Shown here one piece after another: positions 7,526 to 15,964 of a stretch of DNA of 34,681 nt. Made by a program: the position numbers and the translations under genes. Source of the DNA: Verrucomicrobiia bacterium (GTDB lineage Bacteria > Verrucomicrobiota > Verrucomicrobiia > Verrucomicrobiales > DEV007); contig JAGRPC010000039.1 in assembly GCA_020439925.1 (NCBI GenBank), forward strand, positions 1 through 34,681. Direction: 5' to 3'. Position 1 is the first letter of the stretch, and every line of letters starts with the position of its first letter. The notes beneath the pieces were generated by a model. That model was given only the letters and a program-made list of their open reading frames with translations, made no database searches and was not told where the DNA came from.

Positions 7526-10069
7526 TCAACGCGTCAGCCTGACGATGACGCGATTGTCTTCGCGCAAATGGCGTTCCGCGGCCTCCCTTACCTCTTCGCG
7601 AGTGAGGGCAGCCACCGTCTCGGGAGTCTTCCGGTAATGGTCCCATCCGAGCCCGACCAACTCATCGACTGCGGCAGTGGAGGCCAGCTCCCGGACCCCC
7701 TGTAGATGAATGGCCTCGCGACCGATCCACGAGGCCTTGGCACGATCGAATTCCTCCTTCTCAAGTCCCTCCCGGACGATCAGGTCGATCTCGGACAGCA
7801 TCTCCTGCTGCACAAGGTCCAGTTTCTCCGGCGAGGTGGATGCGTAGAAAACAAGAAAACCGGGAGCGAGTCCCGCCAGTCGCGACGCCCCCACCGAGTA
7901 GGCGAGTCCCAATTCCTCGCGGATGCGGATGAACAGCCGCGAAGCCATGTCGCTGCAGGCCTCGTCGATCATCTCGAGATCGGGATTGTCCGGATGAAGC
8001 AGATCTACGGTGCGATAACCGATGAGGAGCACGGCCTGCTCCTTCTCGTGTTTCAACTCCACGATTCCAGCGTCCGGAGGAGGCAGGGGAATATCGCCTG
8101 ACTCGAACATCCTCGGTCCGGGAAGCAGCGGCAATTCAAACCGTGAACGCACCATCGCCTCGGCACGATCGAGATCGAGATCCCCAAAGACCCCGACGAC
8201 ACCGTTCCCGCCCACGAGAAGTCGTCCGTGGCGATCAACAAGGCCCTCCCGGTCGATTGCGCTTATCGATTCCACCGTGCCCGACGCCTCGAGCCCGTAA
8301 GGATGAGCCCCGTAGAGCCGTCGACGCAGCGCCTTCATCGCGACGGAGAAAGGCCGGTCGGATTCGGCCTTGATCTGGGAGAGTTGGTAGGCCTTTTCTC
8401 GCTCGACCACTTCCGGCAGGAAGGCTGGCTCGAGGAGCGCCTCCCCCAACAAATCCACCACACGCTCGAGATCGGGCCGGAGGGCGTGAACCGAGACACC
8501 GAAGGAATTGTTCCCAGTACTGGATCCGATCCCGCCGCCCACCGACTCGATCTCCAGGGCGAGTTCCTCGGCGCTCCGCTTGCGGGTATCCTTGGTGAAG
8601 AGGCGCGACATCACCCGGGTCGCCCCGGCCGTCGTTTCCGTTTCGCCGAGCAGTCCTCCCCGGAAAACGCCAGTGGCCTGCACGAAGGGAACCCGGTGGT
8701 CCTGCAGGAGCAAAACGGTGAGGCCGTTCGGAAGGACGATCCTGCGGATGTCCTCCGATCGCTTCGCCGCGACGGTTCTCCCCGCCACCCGGGAAGCGGC
8801 TTTCGGCAGAAGCGCCACCGTGCTCATGCTGCCGGGCTGCAGGTAGCGCTGCGCCACCTCTCGAATCGCCTCCGCACCCACGTGCTGGATAGCCTCTACG
8901 TAATCCCGGGTGTGATCCGGATGATGCGCGAGAAGCCAGTTCGAACCGATATCGGAGGCCTGCCCCCGCATGTCCGTGAAGGTCGCGAACTGGGCGCTGA
9001 GGATCTGCCTCCGCGACTTCTCCACCTCGCGATCATTCACTCCTTCCTCGCAGAGTCGCGACAATTCGGCCAGCACGGCAGTCCTTGCCGCGCCGGCCTT
9101 TTCGGATTCCGTATCGAAACTCAGGGCAAACTGCCCCGCGAAGGAAGGCGTGTAGGACCAGGCTCCGACTGCGTGGGCGAGGTGCTGTTTCTCCCGGACG
9201 GACTGGAAAAGCCGCGAACTGCGTCCGTCACCGAGAATGGCGGCGAGGAGGTCCAGCGCGGGCACGTCTGGATGGGAGCCATCCGGCACCTGCCAGGAAA
9301 GGCGCTCACGATGAAGTTCGGTGGGGAAGGTGACCGATCCTTCGCGAGGACCGAGCTGGGGGGGTTCGGCCGGGAGAAAGACGGGCGGCCTCTTTCGCCG
9401 CGAGAGCCCCCCGAGTTTCTCCCCGATCCGTTTCACCACCTCGTCAGGGTCGACATCTCCGACCACGACGAAGAAAACGTTATCCGGCGAGTAGCGCTCG
9501 TGATAGTAGGTGTGTAGGTCGTCTCGCCGGAGCTGGTTAAACAGGTCGAGGTGGCCGATCACCGGTTGGCGGCAGGGATGCACGGCATAGGCGGTGCGAA
9601 AAAAGAGCTTGCTGAGGACCTGTTCCGGATTGTCCTCTCCCATCGCGATCTCGCGACGAATCACCTCGCTTTCGTTTTCGAACTCCTCCTCAGGCAGCAT
9701 CGCGTCGCCGACCACCTCGCAGAGAACTTCGAGACATTCCATCGCTCCGGCGGTCGGCGCGTCGATCCAGTAGACGGTCCGATCGAAGGAGGTATAGGCG
9801 TTGATGTATCCGCCCTTCGCCTGCACCGCCTGAGCGATTTCACTGGCGTTGCGGCTGCCAGTCCCCTTGAAAAGCATGTGCTCGAGGAAATGCGAAATTC
9901 CAGCACCGAGCCAGCTGCCCTCGTGAATGCTGCCGGTTCGAACCCAGGCCTGCAGGCTGACCACCGGGGCAGATCGATCCTCCCGCACGAGGATCTCAAG
10001 ACCATTGGAGAGTGTCTCGACACGAGCCTCGAAGGAGGGAAAATGCAGAGCCTCTGTCTCCTCGCTCAA
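7526..10069 (-). CDS. M16 family (pitrilysin/processing-peptidase-like) metallopeptidase, two fused units
   Basis: This 847-residue protein holds two M16 modules in one chain. The first carries the inverted zinc motif HFLEH at residues 60-64, with a downstream glutamate cluster around 133-140 (NESEVIRREI) for the third ligand. The second (from about residue 435, VLPNGLTVLLLQDHRVPF) has the M16 fold signature but no HxxEH, so it is presumably the inactive partner that closes the chamber. No signal peptide is evident. The start appears to be TTG at 10069, overlapping the stop of the upstream Minf_1886 gene as TTGA; no better ATG is near. Members degrade small peptides or process precursors. Confidence 0.9.
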   Translation of the reverse strand: MSEETEALHFPSFEARVETLSNGLEILVREDRSAPVVSLQAWVRTGSIHEGSWLGAGISHFLEHMLFKGTGSRNASEIAQAVQAKGGYINAYTSFDRTVYWIDAPTAGAMECLEVLCEVVGDAMLPEEEFENESEVIRREIAMGEDNPEQVLSKLFFRTAYAVHPCRQPVIGHLDLFNQLRRDDLHTYYHERYSPDNVFFVVVGDVDPDEVVKRIGEKLGGLSRRKRPPVFLPAEPPQLGPREGSVTFPTELHRERLSWQVPDGSHPDVPALDLLAAILGDGRSSRLFQSVREKQHLAHAVGAWSYTPSFAGQFALSFDTESEKAGAARTAVLAELSRLCEEGVNDREVEKSRRQILSAQFATFTDMRGQASDIGSNWLLAHHPDHTRDYVEAIQHVGAEAIREVAQRYLQPGSMSTVALLPKAASRVAGRTVAAKRSEDIRRIVLPNGLTVLLLQDHRVPFVQATGVFRGGLLGETETTAGATRVMSRLFTKDTRKRSAEELALEIESVGGGIGSSTGNNSFGVSVHALRPDLERVVDLLGEALLEPAFLPEVVEREKAYQLSQIKAESDRPFSVAMKALRRRLYGAHPYGLEASGTVESISAIDREGLVDRHGRLLVGGNGVVGVFGDLDLDRAEAMVRSRFELPLLPGPRMFESGDIPLPPPDAGIVELKHEKEQAVLLIGYRTVDLLHPDNPDLEMIDEACSDMASRLFIRIREELGLAYSVGASRLAGLAPGFLVFYASTSPEKLDLVQQEMLSEIDLIVREGLEKEEFDRAKASWIGREAIHLQGVRELASTAAVDELVGLGWDHYRKTPETVAALTREEVREAAERHLREDNRVIVRLTR

Positions 10070-10536
10070 AGCTCGCTCGATTTCGCGGGTTGATTGCCCC
10101 GTGACGGAGGCTCGATACCGGCCTCATCCTGCGACCTCCCGGCAAGGACCGGGCGGGTCGGACGGTAGGGCGCAAGGAGGGCCTCCTTGAGGTTCAGGAC
10201 CCCGCAGAAGTCTTCCGGAGAATCCTCTTCGGATTTCCCGAAGGCCCCCGCATCGATAAGGTTGAAAACCATCGTCCCAATGTCGTCGCCTTCGCGAATT
10301 CCCCACGAATCGAGAACCGCCATCGCCATCGGACCAAATTTTTCCAGAGCATGCTGCACGATCCCCTCGAGCAGTTCGGGACCGCTCACATGACGATGCT
10401 CGATGAGTTCGTCCTTGCGAAGATTCTTGATCGTGTGATCGAGCGCCTCCCGCAGAAAATGGTAGCCGTCCGCCTCAAAACGACGATCCTGGTTCAGGAT
10501 GGTTTTCACGGCGACATCGAAGTGGATTCTTTCCAT
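10066..10536 (-). CDS. Minf_1886 family protein of unknown function
   Basis: This 156-residue protein opens with MERIHFDVAVKTILNQD and continues with YHFLREALDHT and FGPMAMAVLDSWGI. I recognise these as the conserved blocks of the Minf_1886 family, small cytosolic proteins largely restricted to Planctomycetes, Verrucomicrobia and relatives. No catalytic motif or membrane segment is visible and the function is unknown. The frame is open upstream to 10608, but the conserved family start is the ATG at 10536. Its stop overlaps the TTG start of the M16 peptidase, so the two are co-transcribed and probably translationally coupled. Confidence 0.85.
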   Translation of the reverse strand: MERIHFDVAVKTILNQDRRFEADGYHFLREALDHTIKNLRKDELIEHRHVSGPELLEGIVQHALEKFGPMAMAVLDSWGIREGDDIGTMVFNLIDAGAFGKSEEDSPEDFCGVLNLKEALLAPYRPTRPVLAGRSQDEAGIEPPSRGNQPAKSSEL

Positions 10537-10745
10537 GGAGGGAGCGGGATCGGGTGAGCGGAACTCACTTTTCCTTTCGTCAAAAACGTGGCGCGAGTCA
10601 AGGAGCAATGGCCGACTCCCTGCCGAAATGCGAATGGAATGCGACTGCAGAATGCAACGATTCCAGCTTCCTCTCGGAGGCCGCGGAATCTCCTTGGCAA
10701 AACTTCCGCCACCCTTCAGGGTTCTTAATCCTGATAAGCTTTCTC

Positions 10746-12674
10746 ATGAAGAAAGGCCTGAGTTTCCAGTCCAAGTTGATGTTGACGCTGGTCGCCGCCA
10801 TCGCGGTGGCTTCCTTCGCAATTATCGTTGTCACGGAAAACAAGGTCAGCCAGGCTTACACCAAACAGTTTTCACGGGATTTCAGGAGGCTCGTCACCCA
10901 GTTGGAGCGCTCGAGGGATGAACGGTCGCAGGAGTTCATGGAACTCTCCCGCCGCCTCGCCACCCATCCCTACGTGTTATCGGCGCTACTCGGAGACAAG
11001 GATCAGGAAACTGCTTTCGAGTTCTGGCGCTATTACCTGAGTTCTCTCGATGAGCTCGAGGGAAAGACCGAGAAACGCCCCGAACCGGGAGGTCCTCGTC
11101 CGCTCCCCTCAGATCTCGTCAACCGCCTCGGATCGGTGGGAATCGTTCATCCTAACGGGGAAATCGAAAGCCTCCCGCCTCCCCCGCTCAACGGCAATCG
11201 CGAAAATGGACGCCGGGCCCAACTGGCCGCCAAGTTGAGACAAAGTCCCGCCTGGCTCGAGCGCGCCCGCAAACAGATCGAAGAACTCCTCGCGCAGGGC
11301 GAGCAGAGGACCCTTTTTCTGCCTTTCGAGACACCGGACGGATCGGGCTTCGTCCAGGAAATGGTAAGCACGCCGGTAAAATCGCCTGAAACCGGTGCCA
11401 TTGTCGGCCTCTTCCTTCGGGCCGCTTCCGCGGAAACGGAGGCGCAGCGCTTCCTTGAACGTTACCAGGAGGAATTCTCGTCGGAGACTCCCCTGCTGAC
11501 GGGAATCTACCTCGACGGACAGGTCTATTCACGGGCGCTCAATCCCAAAACCGCCATGGGCATGGCCGAGGTAATTTCCGCCCAGATCACCTCGGCGTCC
11601 CCGATGAAAGGAAGCAGGCACCTCGCCTTCGAAGCCAGCCTCCAGGGAGAGCCCTACCGCTTCTACGCGACCCCGCTGTCCCAGGATACCGGGTTCCCGA
11701 CGGCCTACCAAGTCAGCGCCTTCTCGCTTGCCCCTCTCAAGGCCGACCTGGCCGAACTGCGACTGCGTGGGAGCGGAGTTGGTGCCAGCGCCCTCGCTCT
11801 CGGAATTGCAATCGCCTGGCTCTTTTCCAGGCGGCTCTCCGTTCCCATCGCCGAGCTGACCCGCGCCTCGAGAGCCGTTCGCGACGGACGGCTCGACACT
11901 CGAATCGAGGTGCGTACCCATGACGAAATCGGCGAACTCGCCGAGTCCTTCAATGAAATGACCGACGGCCTGCGCCAGCGGGATGCCTACCGCAGCATCC
12001 TCGGGAAAGTCAGCGACGAAACCGTCGCCCAGGCCATGATCAGCGGGGATCTCGACCTCGAGTTGGGCGGTGAGCTGAAAACCGTAACCGTCCTCTTCTG
12101 CGATATACGCGGTTTCACCGGCAAGACCGAACACATGCCCCCGACGGAAGTGATCGGCATGCTGAACGATCACATGACGGCCATGACCGCCATCGTCCGC
12201 AAGCATTTCGGCGTCGTCGACAAATTTGTCGGCGACGAGATCATGGCCGTCTTCGGTGCCCTGAAATCCTATGGCAGCGATTCCGCGCACGCGGTCGCCT
12301 GCGCCATCGAGATGATCGAGGAACGTGATCGCCTCAATCTCACCTCGATACACCCGGTCGAAATTGGCATCGGCGTCGCCACGGGAGAGGCGGTGGCGGG
12401 CTGCATGGGATCGGTGGACCGCCTCAACTACACCGTGATCGGCGCACGCGTGAACCTCGCTTCCCGCCTTTGCACCGAGGCGGGATCGATGGAAGTGGTT
12501 ATCGACGAAGCCACCCTCTCTAGCCTGGACCCGAACCGGGTTGAGTCCGAGGCGTTGGCCGATTTGAAATTGAAGGGCTTCTCGGAAACGGTCACCGCCT
12601 ACCGGGTTCGGACCGTGGATTCGGCCAATGGTGAAGTTCGTGAGAACTTCGACCTCGTGCGAAACGACGGATAG
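10746..12674 (+). CDS. Membrane-bound class III adenylate cyclase with HAMP domain
   Basis: The 642-residue protein starts at ATG 10746 just before a transmembrane helix (about 9-28). A periplasmic sensor region of about 300 residues follows, then a second membrane helix (about 338-358), a HAMP domain (to about 415) and a C-terminal class III cyclase domain. Catalytic residues are all present: metal-binding Asp453 (LFCDIRGFT) and Asp497 (FVGDEIMAVFG), base-recognising Lys493 and Thr563, and transition-state Asn570 and Arg574 (VNLASR). The Lys-Thr pair is that of class IIIb adenylate cyclases, so cAMP is the expected product. The sensed signal is unknown. It is divergent from the Minf_1886 gene; the 209 bp between (10537-10745) should hold both promoters, but I could not pick out clear boxes. 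Confidence 0.9.
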   Translation: MKKGLSFQSKLMLTLVAAIAVASFAIIVVTENKVSQAYTKQFSRDFRRLVTQLERSRDERSQEFMELSRRLATHPYVLSALLGDKDQETAFEFWRYYLSSLDELEGKTEKRPEPGGPRPLPSDLVNRLGSVGIVHPNGEIESLPPPPLNGNRENGRRAQLAAKLRQSPAWLERARKQIEELLAQGEQRTLFLPFETPDGSGFVQEMVSTPVKSPETGAIVGLFLRAASAETEAQRFLERYQEEFSSETPLLTGIYLDGQVYSRALNPKTAMGMAEVISAQITSASPMKGSRHLAFEASLQGEPYRFYATPLSQDTGFPTAYQVSAFSLAPLKADLAELRLRGSGVGASALALGIAIAWLFSRRLSVPIAELTRASRAVRDGRLDTRIEVRTHDEIGELAESFNEMTDGLRQRDAYRSILGKVSDETVAQAMISGDLDLELGGELKTVTVLFCDIRGFTGKTEHMPPTEVIGMLNDHMTAMTAIVRKHFGVVDKFVGDEIMAVFGALKSYGSDSAHAVACAIEMIEERDRLNLTSIHPVEIGIGVATGEAVAGCMGSVDRLNYTVIGARVNLASRLCTEAGSMEVVIDEATLSSLDPNRVESEALADLKLKGFSETVTAYRVRTVDSANGEVRENFDLVRNDG

Positions 12675-12709
12675 AAACGATCGCGAGTTTCTCTACCGGA
12701 GCCTTCCTC

Positions 12710-13804
12710 TCACGACACTTTCCGAAGTTTTGAGATCCGACCGGTGTCGACCCACTCGGCGACAAAAATGTTGCCGTTGGCGTCAAAACACGCGTCGTGC
12801 GGGTGCACGAACTTGCCTGAGACCCATCCCGAGGGGTTCCTCCTCATGGCCATCTTGTCCTTCAGAACCTGCTCGCGCCACGCGGGGTCCTCCCCGAGGT
12901 GGATCATCCGGTTGTCCTTGTCGAGTAGGGTGATCCGCGCGCTGAGATCGGGCACGAGGAGGAGGTCACCCAGTCGATCCACGTTGGCGGGAAGAATGAA
13001 ATCCTTCATCGTCCGGAGGTGCTTGCCGTCGAGGTCGAACCATTGAAGCCTCGCGTTGGCCCGATCGGCAACGACGAGTTGAACCTCATCGGCCTTGCGA
13101 TCGTCGATCCAGACTCCGTGGGGAAGATTGAACTGGCCATCCTCCTTGCCCGGTTTGCCGATCGTCTGCATCCACTCTCCCTTGGCATCGTAACGCTGGA
13201 TGGTGTGCGAGCCATATCCGTCGGCAACGAAAAATCCACCGTCCGGCAAGAAGGCGAAATTGGTCGGCATGAAACGGTCGCGTCCCCAGACTTTCTCGGG
13301 CTTGGTGTCCTCGCCAGCCGCATAAACACCAGAGGCCATGGGAGCGAACTTTTCCCACACCTTCTCGCCATCGAGAGTGAACTTTGCGATCTTCTTGATC
13401 TGCTGGTATCCGGTCACATAGAGAAACTCGCCTTCCGCCTCTTTCCGCACCTCGAGCCCGTGCCCCCCACCCTGGAACTCGCTCGCGAAAGCCTTGATGA
13501 ACGTCCCCTTCTCATCAAAGACAAAGATCGAGGGATGGTCCGTCTGCTCTGCACGCCCTTCGTGGATAACGTAAAGGCGGTTCTGTCCGTCGACGGCGAC
13601 GTTGTGGGTGGTCTGCCAGGTGTATTTGTCAGGAAGCTTCGCCCAGTCATGGATGACTTCGTAACGATGCTCCCCTTCACCGAGAACCACACCGTTTCCG
13701 GTCTGTGCAGCGGCTTTTCGGGAGGTCAGGAGATTCAATCCTCCGAGCGATACGGCGGAGGCGGCAACAAAACGACGGCGGGTCCAGGAACGGGAATTCT
13801 TCAT
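12710..13804 (-). CDS. Tat-exported six-bladed beta-propeller (NHL-type) protein
   Basis: This 364-residue protein has a twin-arginine signal (SWTRRRFVAASAVSLGGLNLL) and a cleavage region near AAAQT. The mature part shows repeated propeller blades such as HNVAVDGQNRLYVIHEG, TNFAFLPDGGFFVADG, HGVWIDD and HDACFDANGNIFVAEW, the NHL-repeat pattern. Such proteins in Planctomycetes and Verrucomicrobia are often called 6-bladed beta-propeller or peptidylglycine-lyase-like; no catalytic assignment is safe here. It lies 41 bp downstream of cmk on the same strand, so it may share its transcript. Its 3' end converges with the adenylate cyclase. Confidence 0.85.
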   Translation of the reverse strand: MKNSRSWTRRRFVAASAVSLGGLNLLTSRKAAAQTGNGVVLGEGEHRYEVIHDWAKLPDKYTWQTTHNVAVDGQNRLYVIHEGRAEQTDHPSIFVFDEKGTFIKAFASEFQGGGHGLEVRKEAEGEFLYVTGYQQIKKIAKFTLDGEKVWEKFAPMASGVYAAGEDTKPEKVWGRDRFMPTNFAFLPDGGFFVADGYGSHTIQRYDAKGEWMQTIGKPGKEDGQFNLPHGVWIDDRKADEVQLVVADRANARLQWFDLDGKHLRTMKDFILPANVDRLGDLLLVPDLSARITLLDKDNRMIHLGEDPAWREQVLKDKMAMRRNPSGWVSGKFVHPHDACFDANGNIFVAEWVDTGRISKLRKVS

Positions 13805-13845
13805 CCCGAGACGCTACCGAAAAACGCCGGACCCTGTAAAGGGCG

Positions 13846-14502
13846 TCATTCCGCCGAAGACCGGATCCTCTCGAGGACGCTGCCGACGACTTCGTCGATT
13901 CCCAACTCGGAGCTGTCGATCACCATAGCATCGTCCGGAATCACGAGCGGTGAAGCCTTGCGGCTGGAATCGATCCTGTCGCGCTGGGCGATGGAGTCGA
14001 CGATGCCCTCGGCGCGACGCCGCGCCTCTCGAACCTCCGGCGAAGCATCGATGTAGAACTTGTGCGTCGTATCAGGAAATACGACCGAGCCGATATCGCG
14101 CCCCTCCATGACAACCCCTCGGGAGGACGCATAACGCCGTTGCTCGGCGACGAGTCGCTCCCGCACCTCGGGAATTGCGGCAATGAGGGAAACTCCGGCG
14201 TTGACCGCAGAGGCGGCCAACTCGTTCCGGGTCATCCGGACACCGCCCACGGCGATCGTTCCGGTGCCGTCCTCTTCTCCACACTCGAAACCGGTGCTTT
14301 TAAGAAGTCCAAGTACGGCGGCGGTATCGCCGGGATCAATGCCGTTTTCCAGTACCCACCAGGTGAAAGCTCGGTACATCGCCCCGGAATTGACGAAGAC
14401 CAGCCCCAAAGCGGCAGCAACCTTCCGGGCAACGGTGCTCTTGCCCGAGGCGGCAGGTCCGTCGATCGCGACGATGAGGGGAGACTGGCTCATACTTTTC
14501 AT
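13846..14502 (-). CDS. cmk: Cytidylate kinase
   Basis: This 218-residue protein phosphorylates CMP and dCMP to the diphosphates using ATP. The P-loop GPAASGKST lies at residues 15-23, followed by NSGAMYRAFTWW (CMP-binding region). VVMEGRDIGSVVFPD and FYIDASPEVREARRRAEG are the conserved central and lid blocks of Cmk. Length is normal for the family. Start may be 14502 or the ATG three codons later (14493); the frame continues up to 14529 without family similarity. It is divergent from dcd with about 100 bp between, placing two pyrimidine-nucleotide genes back to back. Confidence 0.94.
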   Translation of the reverse strand: MKSMSQSPLIVAIDGPAASGKSTVARKVAAALGLVFVNSGAMYRAFTWWVLENGIDPGDTAAVLGLLKSTGFECGEEDGTGTIAVGGVRMTRNELAASAVNAGVSLIAAIPEVRERLVAEQRRYASSRGVVMEGRDIGSVVFPDTTHKFYIDASPEVREARRRAEGIVDSIAQRDRIDSSRKASPLVIPDDAMVIDSSELGIDEVVGSVLERIRSSAE

Positions 14503-14605
14503 CGTGAACCTTGCCGGGAGCAACCGCAACGCCTTTTCCCGCTCCGCGCAGACGCAAAAACCGCTTGCCGGGGCACGGGGCCTTCCTTATCGATGGCTGT
14601 TCACC

Positions 14606-15142
14606 ATGATCCTTTCCGACTCTGAAATTCTCACCGCGATGGAACGGGGCGAGATCGTCATCGAGCCCTACCGCCGGGAGTGCCTCGGGACGAACAGCTA
14701 CGACGTGCACCTCAGCAAGCACCTCGCCACCTACCGCAACCGTGTCCTCGATGCGAAGGCGCACAACGAGATCGACCATTTCGAGATTCCGCCGGAAGGA
14801 TACGTGCTCGAACCTCAGATCAATTACCTCGGTTCGACCATCGAATACACCGAAACGCACGCGACCGTCCCCTTTCTCGAAGGCAAGTCGAGCGTCGGTC
14901 GACTTGGGATCGACATCCATGCCACGGCCGGGAAGGGCGACGTTGGATTCTGCAACTACTGGACCCTCGAGATATCGGTGAAACAGCCGGTGCGGGTCTA
15001 CGAGGGCATGCCCATCGGACAGCTCATCTATTTCCTCGTGCAGGGGGAAATCCTCACTCACTACCATTCGAAGGGCTCGGCAAAATACAACGACCGTACC
15101 CACCTGCCCGTCGAGTCGATGATGTGGCGAAATCGGTTTTGA
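14606..15142 (+). CDS. dcd: dCTP deaminase
   Basis: The 178-residue product opens with MILSDSEILTAMERGEIVIEP, a typical Dcd start; the frame is open far upstream but opposite cmk, so 14606 is chosen. The family motif EGKSSVGR (92-99), GDVGFCNYWTLEI with the catalytic Glu122, and the C-terminal GSAKYNDR block are present. It belongs to the trimeric dUTPase/dCTP-deaminase fold and would convert dCTP to dUTP and ammonia, feeding dTMP synthesis. Whether it is mono- or bifunctional (dUTP-forming or dUMP-forming) cannot be decided by eye. It converges with the rhomboid gene. Confidence 0.94.
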   Translation: MILSDSEILTAMERGEIVIEPYRRECLGTNSYDVHLSKHLATYRNRVLDAKAHNEIDHFEIPPEGYVLEPQINYLGSTIEYTETHATVPFLEGKSSVGRLGIDIHATAGKGDVGFCNYWTLEISVKQPVRVYEGMPIGQLIYFLVQGEILTHYHSKGSAKYNDRTHLPVESMMWRNRF

Positions 15143-15166
15143 TCCGTGTCGGCCGGAGGGACAACC

Positions 15167-15793
15167 TCAACCGGTCGGCAGCCCAGAGCGTTCGGTCCCG
15201 GGGTCGGAGAGGATCCGGGCGGTTACGATTCCTGAAAGAAACCCGAACAGGTGCCCCTGCCAGGATACTCCCCTCTCACCGGGAAGGACCCCGGCCAGCA
15301 TACCTCCGTATGCCGCAAGAACGGCGAGCGAAACCATTCCCCAGAAAACGGAGCGTTCCATGATGCCACGGGCGAGGAGGAAGCCCAGGTAGCCAAAAAC
15401 GAGGATACTGGCACCGATGTGATTGGTTCCGGAGGGGCCGAGCATCCAGAGAGCCCCGCCAGACAGAGCCAGGATCACGACCGTTGCGGTGAGAAAGAGT
15501 TTGCGCCCTCCAACGAGAAGGATGGAGCCGAGTATGAGGAAAGGGCCCGTGTTAGAAGCGAGGTGGCCAAATCCGTCATGAAGCAGCGGAGCCGCGGCGA
15601 TGCCGTAGAGCCCCCCAATCTCGCGGGGGCGGATACCGTATCGATCAAAAGATCCCGGGACGACGAAATCGAGCAATTCAACCATCCAGGGAATCACGGC
15701 AAGCCCGACCAGCAGCGAGACGTTGGCGCGCAGTGAGGAAAAGAGAGTCTCGCGGCGATGGCCGGGAGGCGGGAGAACCGGGGTTCCATTCAT
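15167..15793 (-). CDS. Rhomboid-family intramembrane serine protease
   Basis: This 208-residue protein has about six hydrophobic helices. The catalytic dyad is visible: Ser129 in the GASI motif after NHIG, and His181 in SWQGHLFGFLSG. HLASN with His77 and Asn81 is the conserved oxyanion-side motif of helix 2. It should cleave membrane proteins within or next to a transmembrane helix; substrates are unknown. It lies downstream of the secretin gene on the same strand but is separated by a terminator-like hairpin (15880-15919), so it is probably transcribed from its own promoter. Confidence 0.9.
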   Translation of the reverse strand: MNGTPVLPPPGHRRETLFSSLRANVSLLVGLAVIPWMVELLDFVVPGSFDRYGIRPREIGGLYGIAAAPLLHDGFGHLASNTGPFLILGSILLVGGRKLFLTATVVILALSGGALWMLGPSGTNHIGASILVFGYLGFLLARGIMERSVFWGMVSLAVLAAYGGMLAGVLPGERGVSWQGHLFGFLSGIVTARILSDPGTERSGLPTG

Positions 15794-15879
15794 GACATGA
15801 CTCTGGCGCCACGGTTCCCTTTCGCCTTTGCAAAAACCAGTTCTTTTTCGAAGGCAACACCCCGGCTATCCGTTCCCGA

Positions 15880-15919
15880 AAAGAAGAAAGCTGCCCCGCG
15901 ACACCCGTCACGGGACAGC
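15880..15919 (-). terminator. Rho-independent terminator after the secretin gene
   Basis: On the minus strand an imperfect hairpin (GCTGTCCCG paired with CGGGGCAGC, 15890-15919) is followed directly by TTTCTTCTTT (15889-15880). It lies about 45 bp past the secretin stop. A second, smaller hairpin with CCCGAAC/GTTCGGG arms (15939-15958) sits between it and the stop but has no T-run. Confidence 0.6.
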
Positions 15920-15964
15920 CATCCACTTCTTGTTTCCCCCGAACGCAGGGTTCGGGAAAGGGTA

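Noticed and set aside
8228..9517. 429-codon plus-strand open frame
   Set aside because: Antisense to the M16 peptidase; composition is typical of a shadow frame.
13019..14056. 345-codon plus-strand open frame
   Set aside because: Covers the antisense of the propeller protein and cmk, both clearly real.
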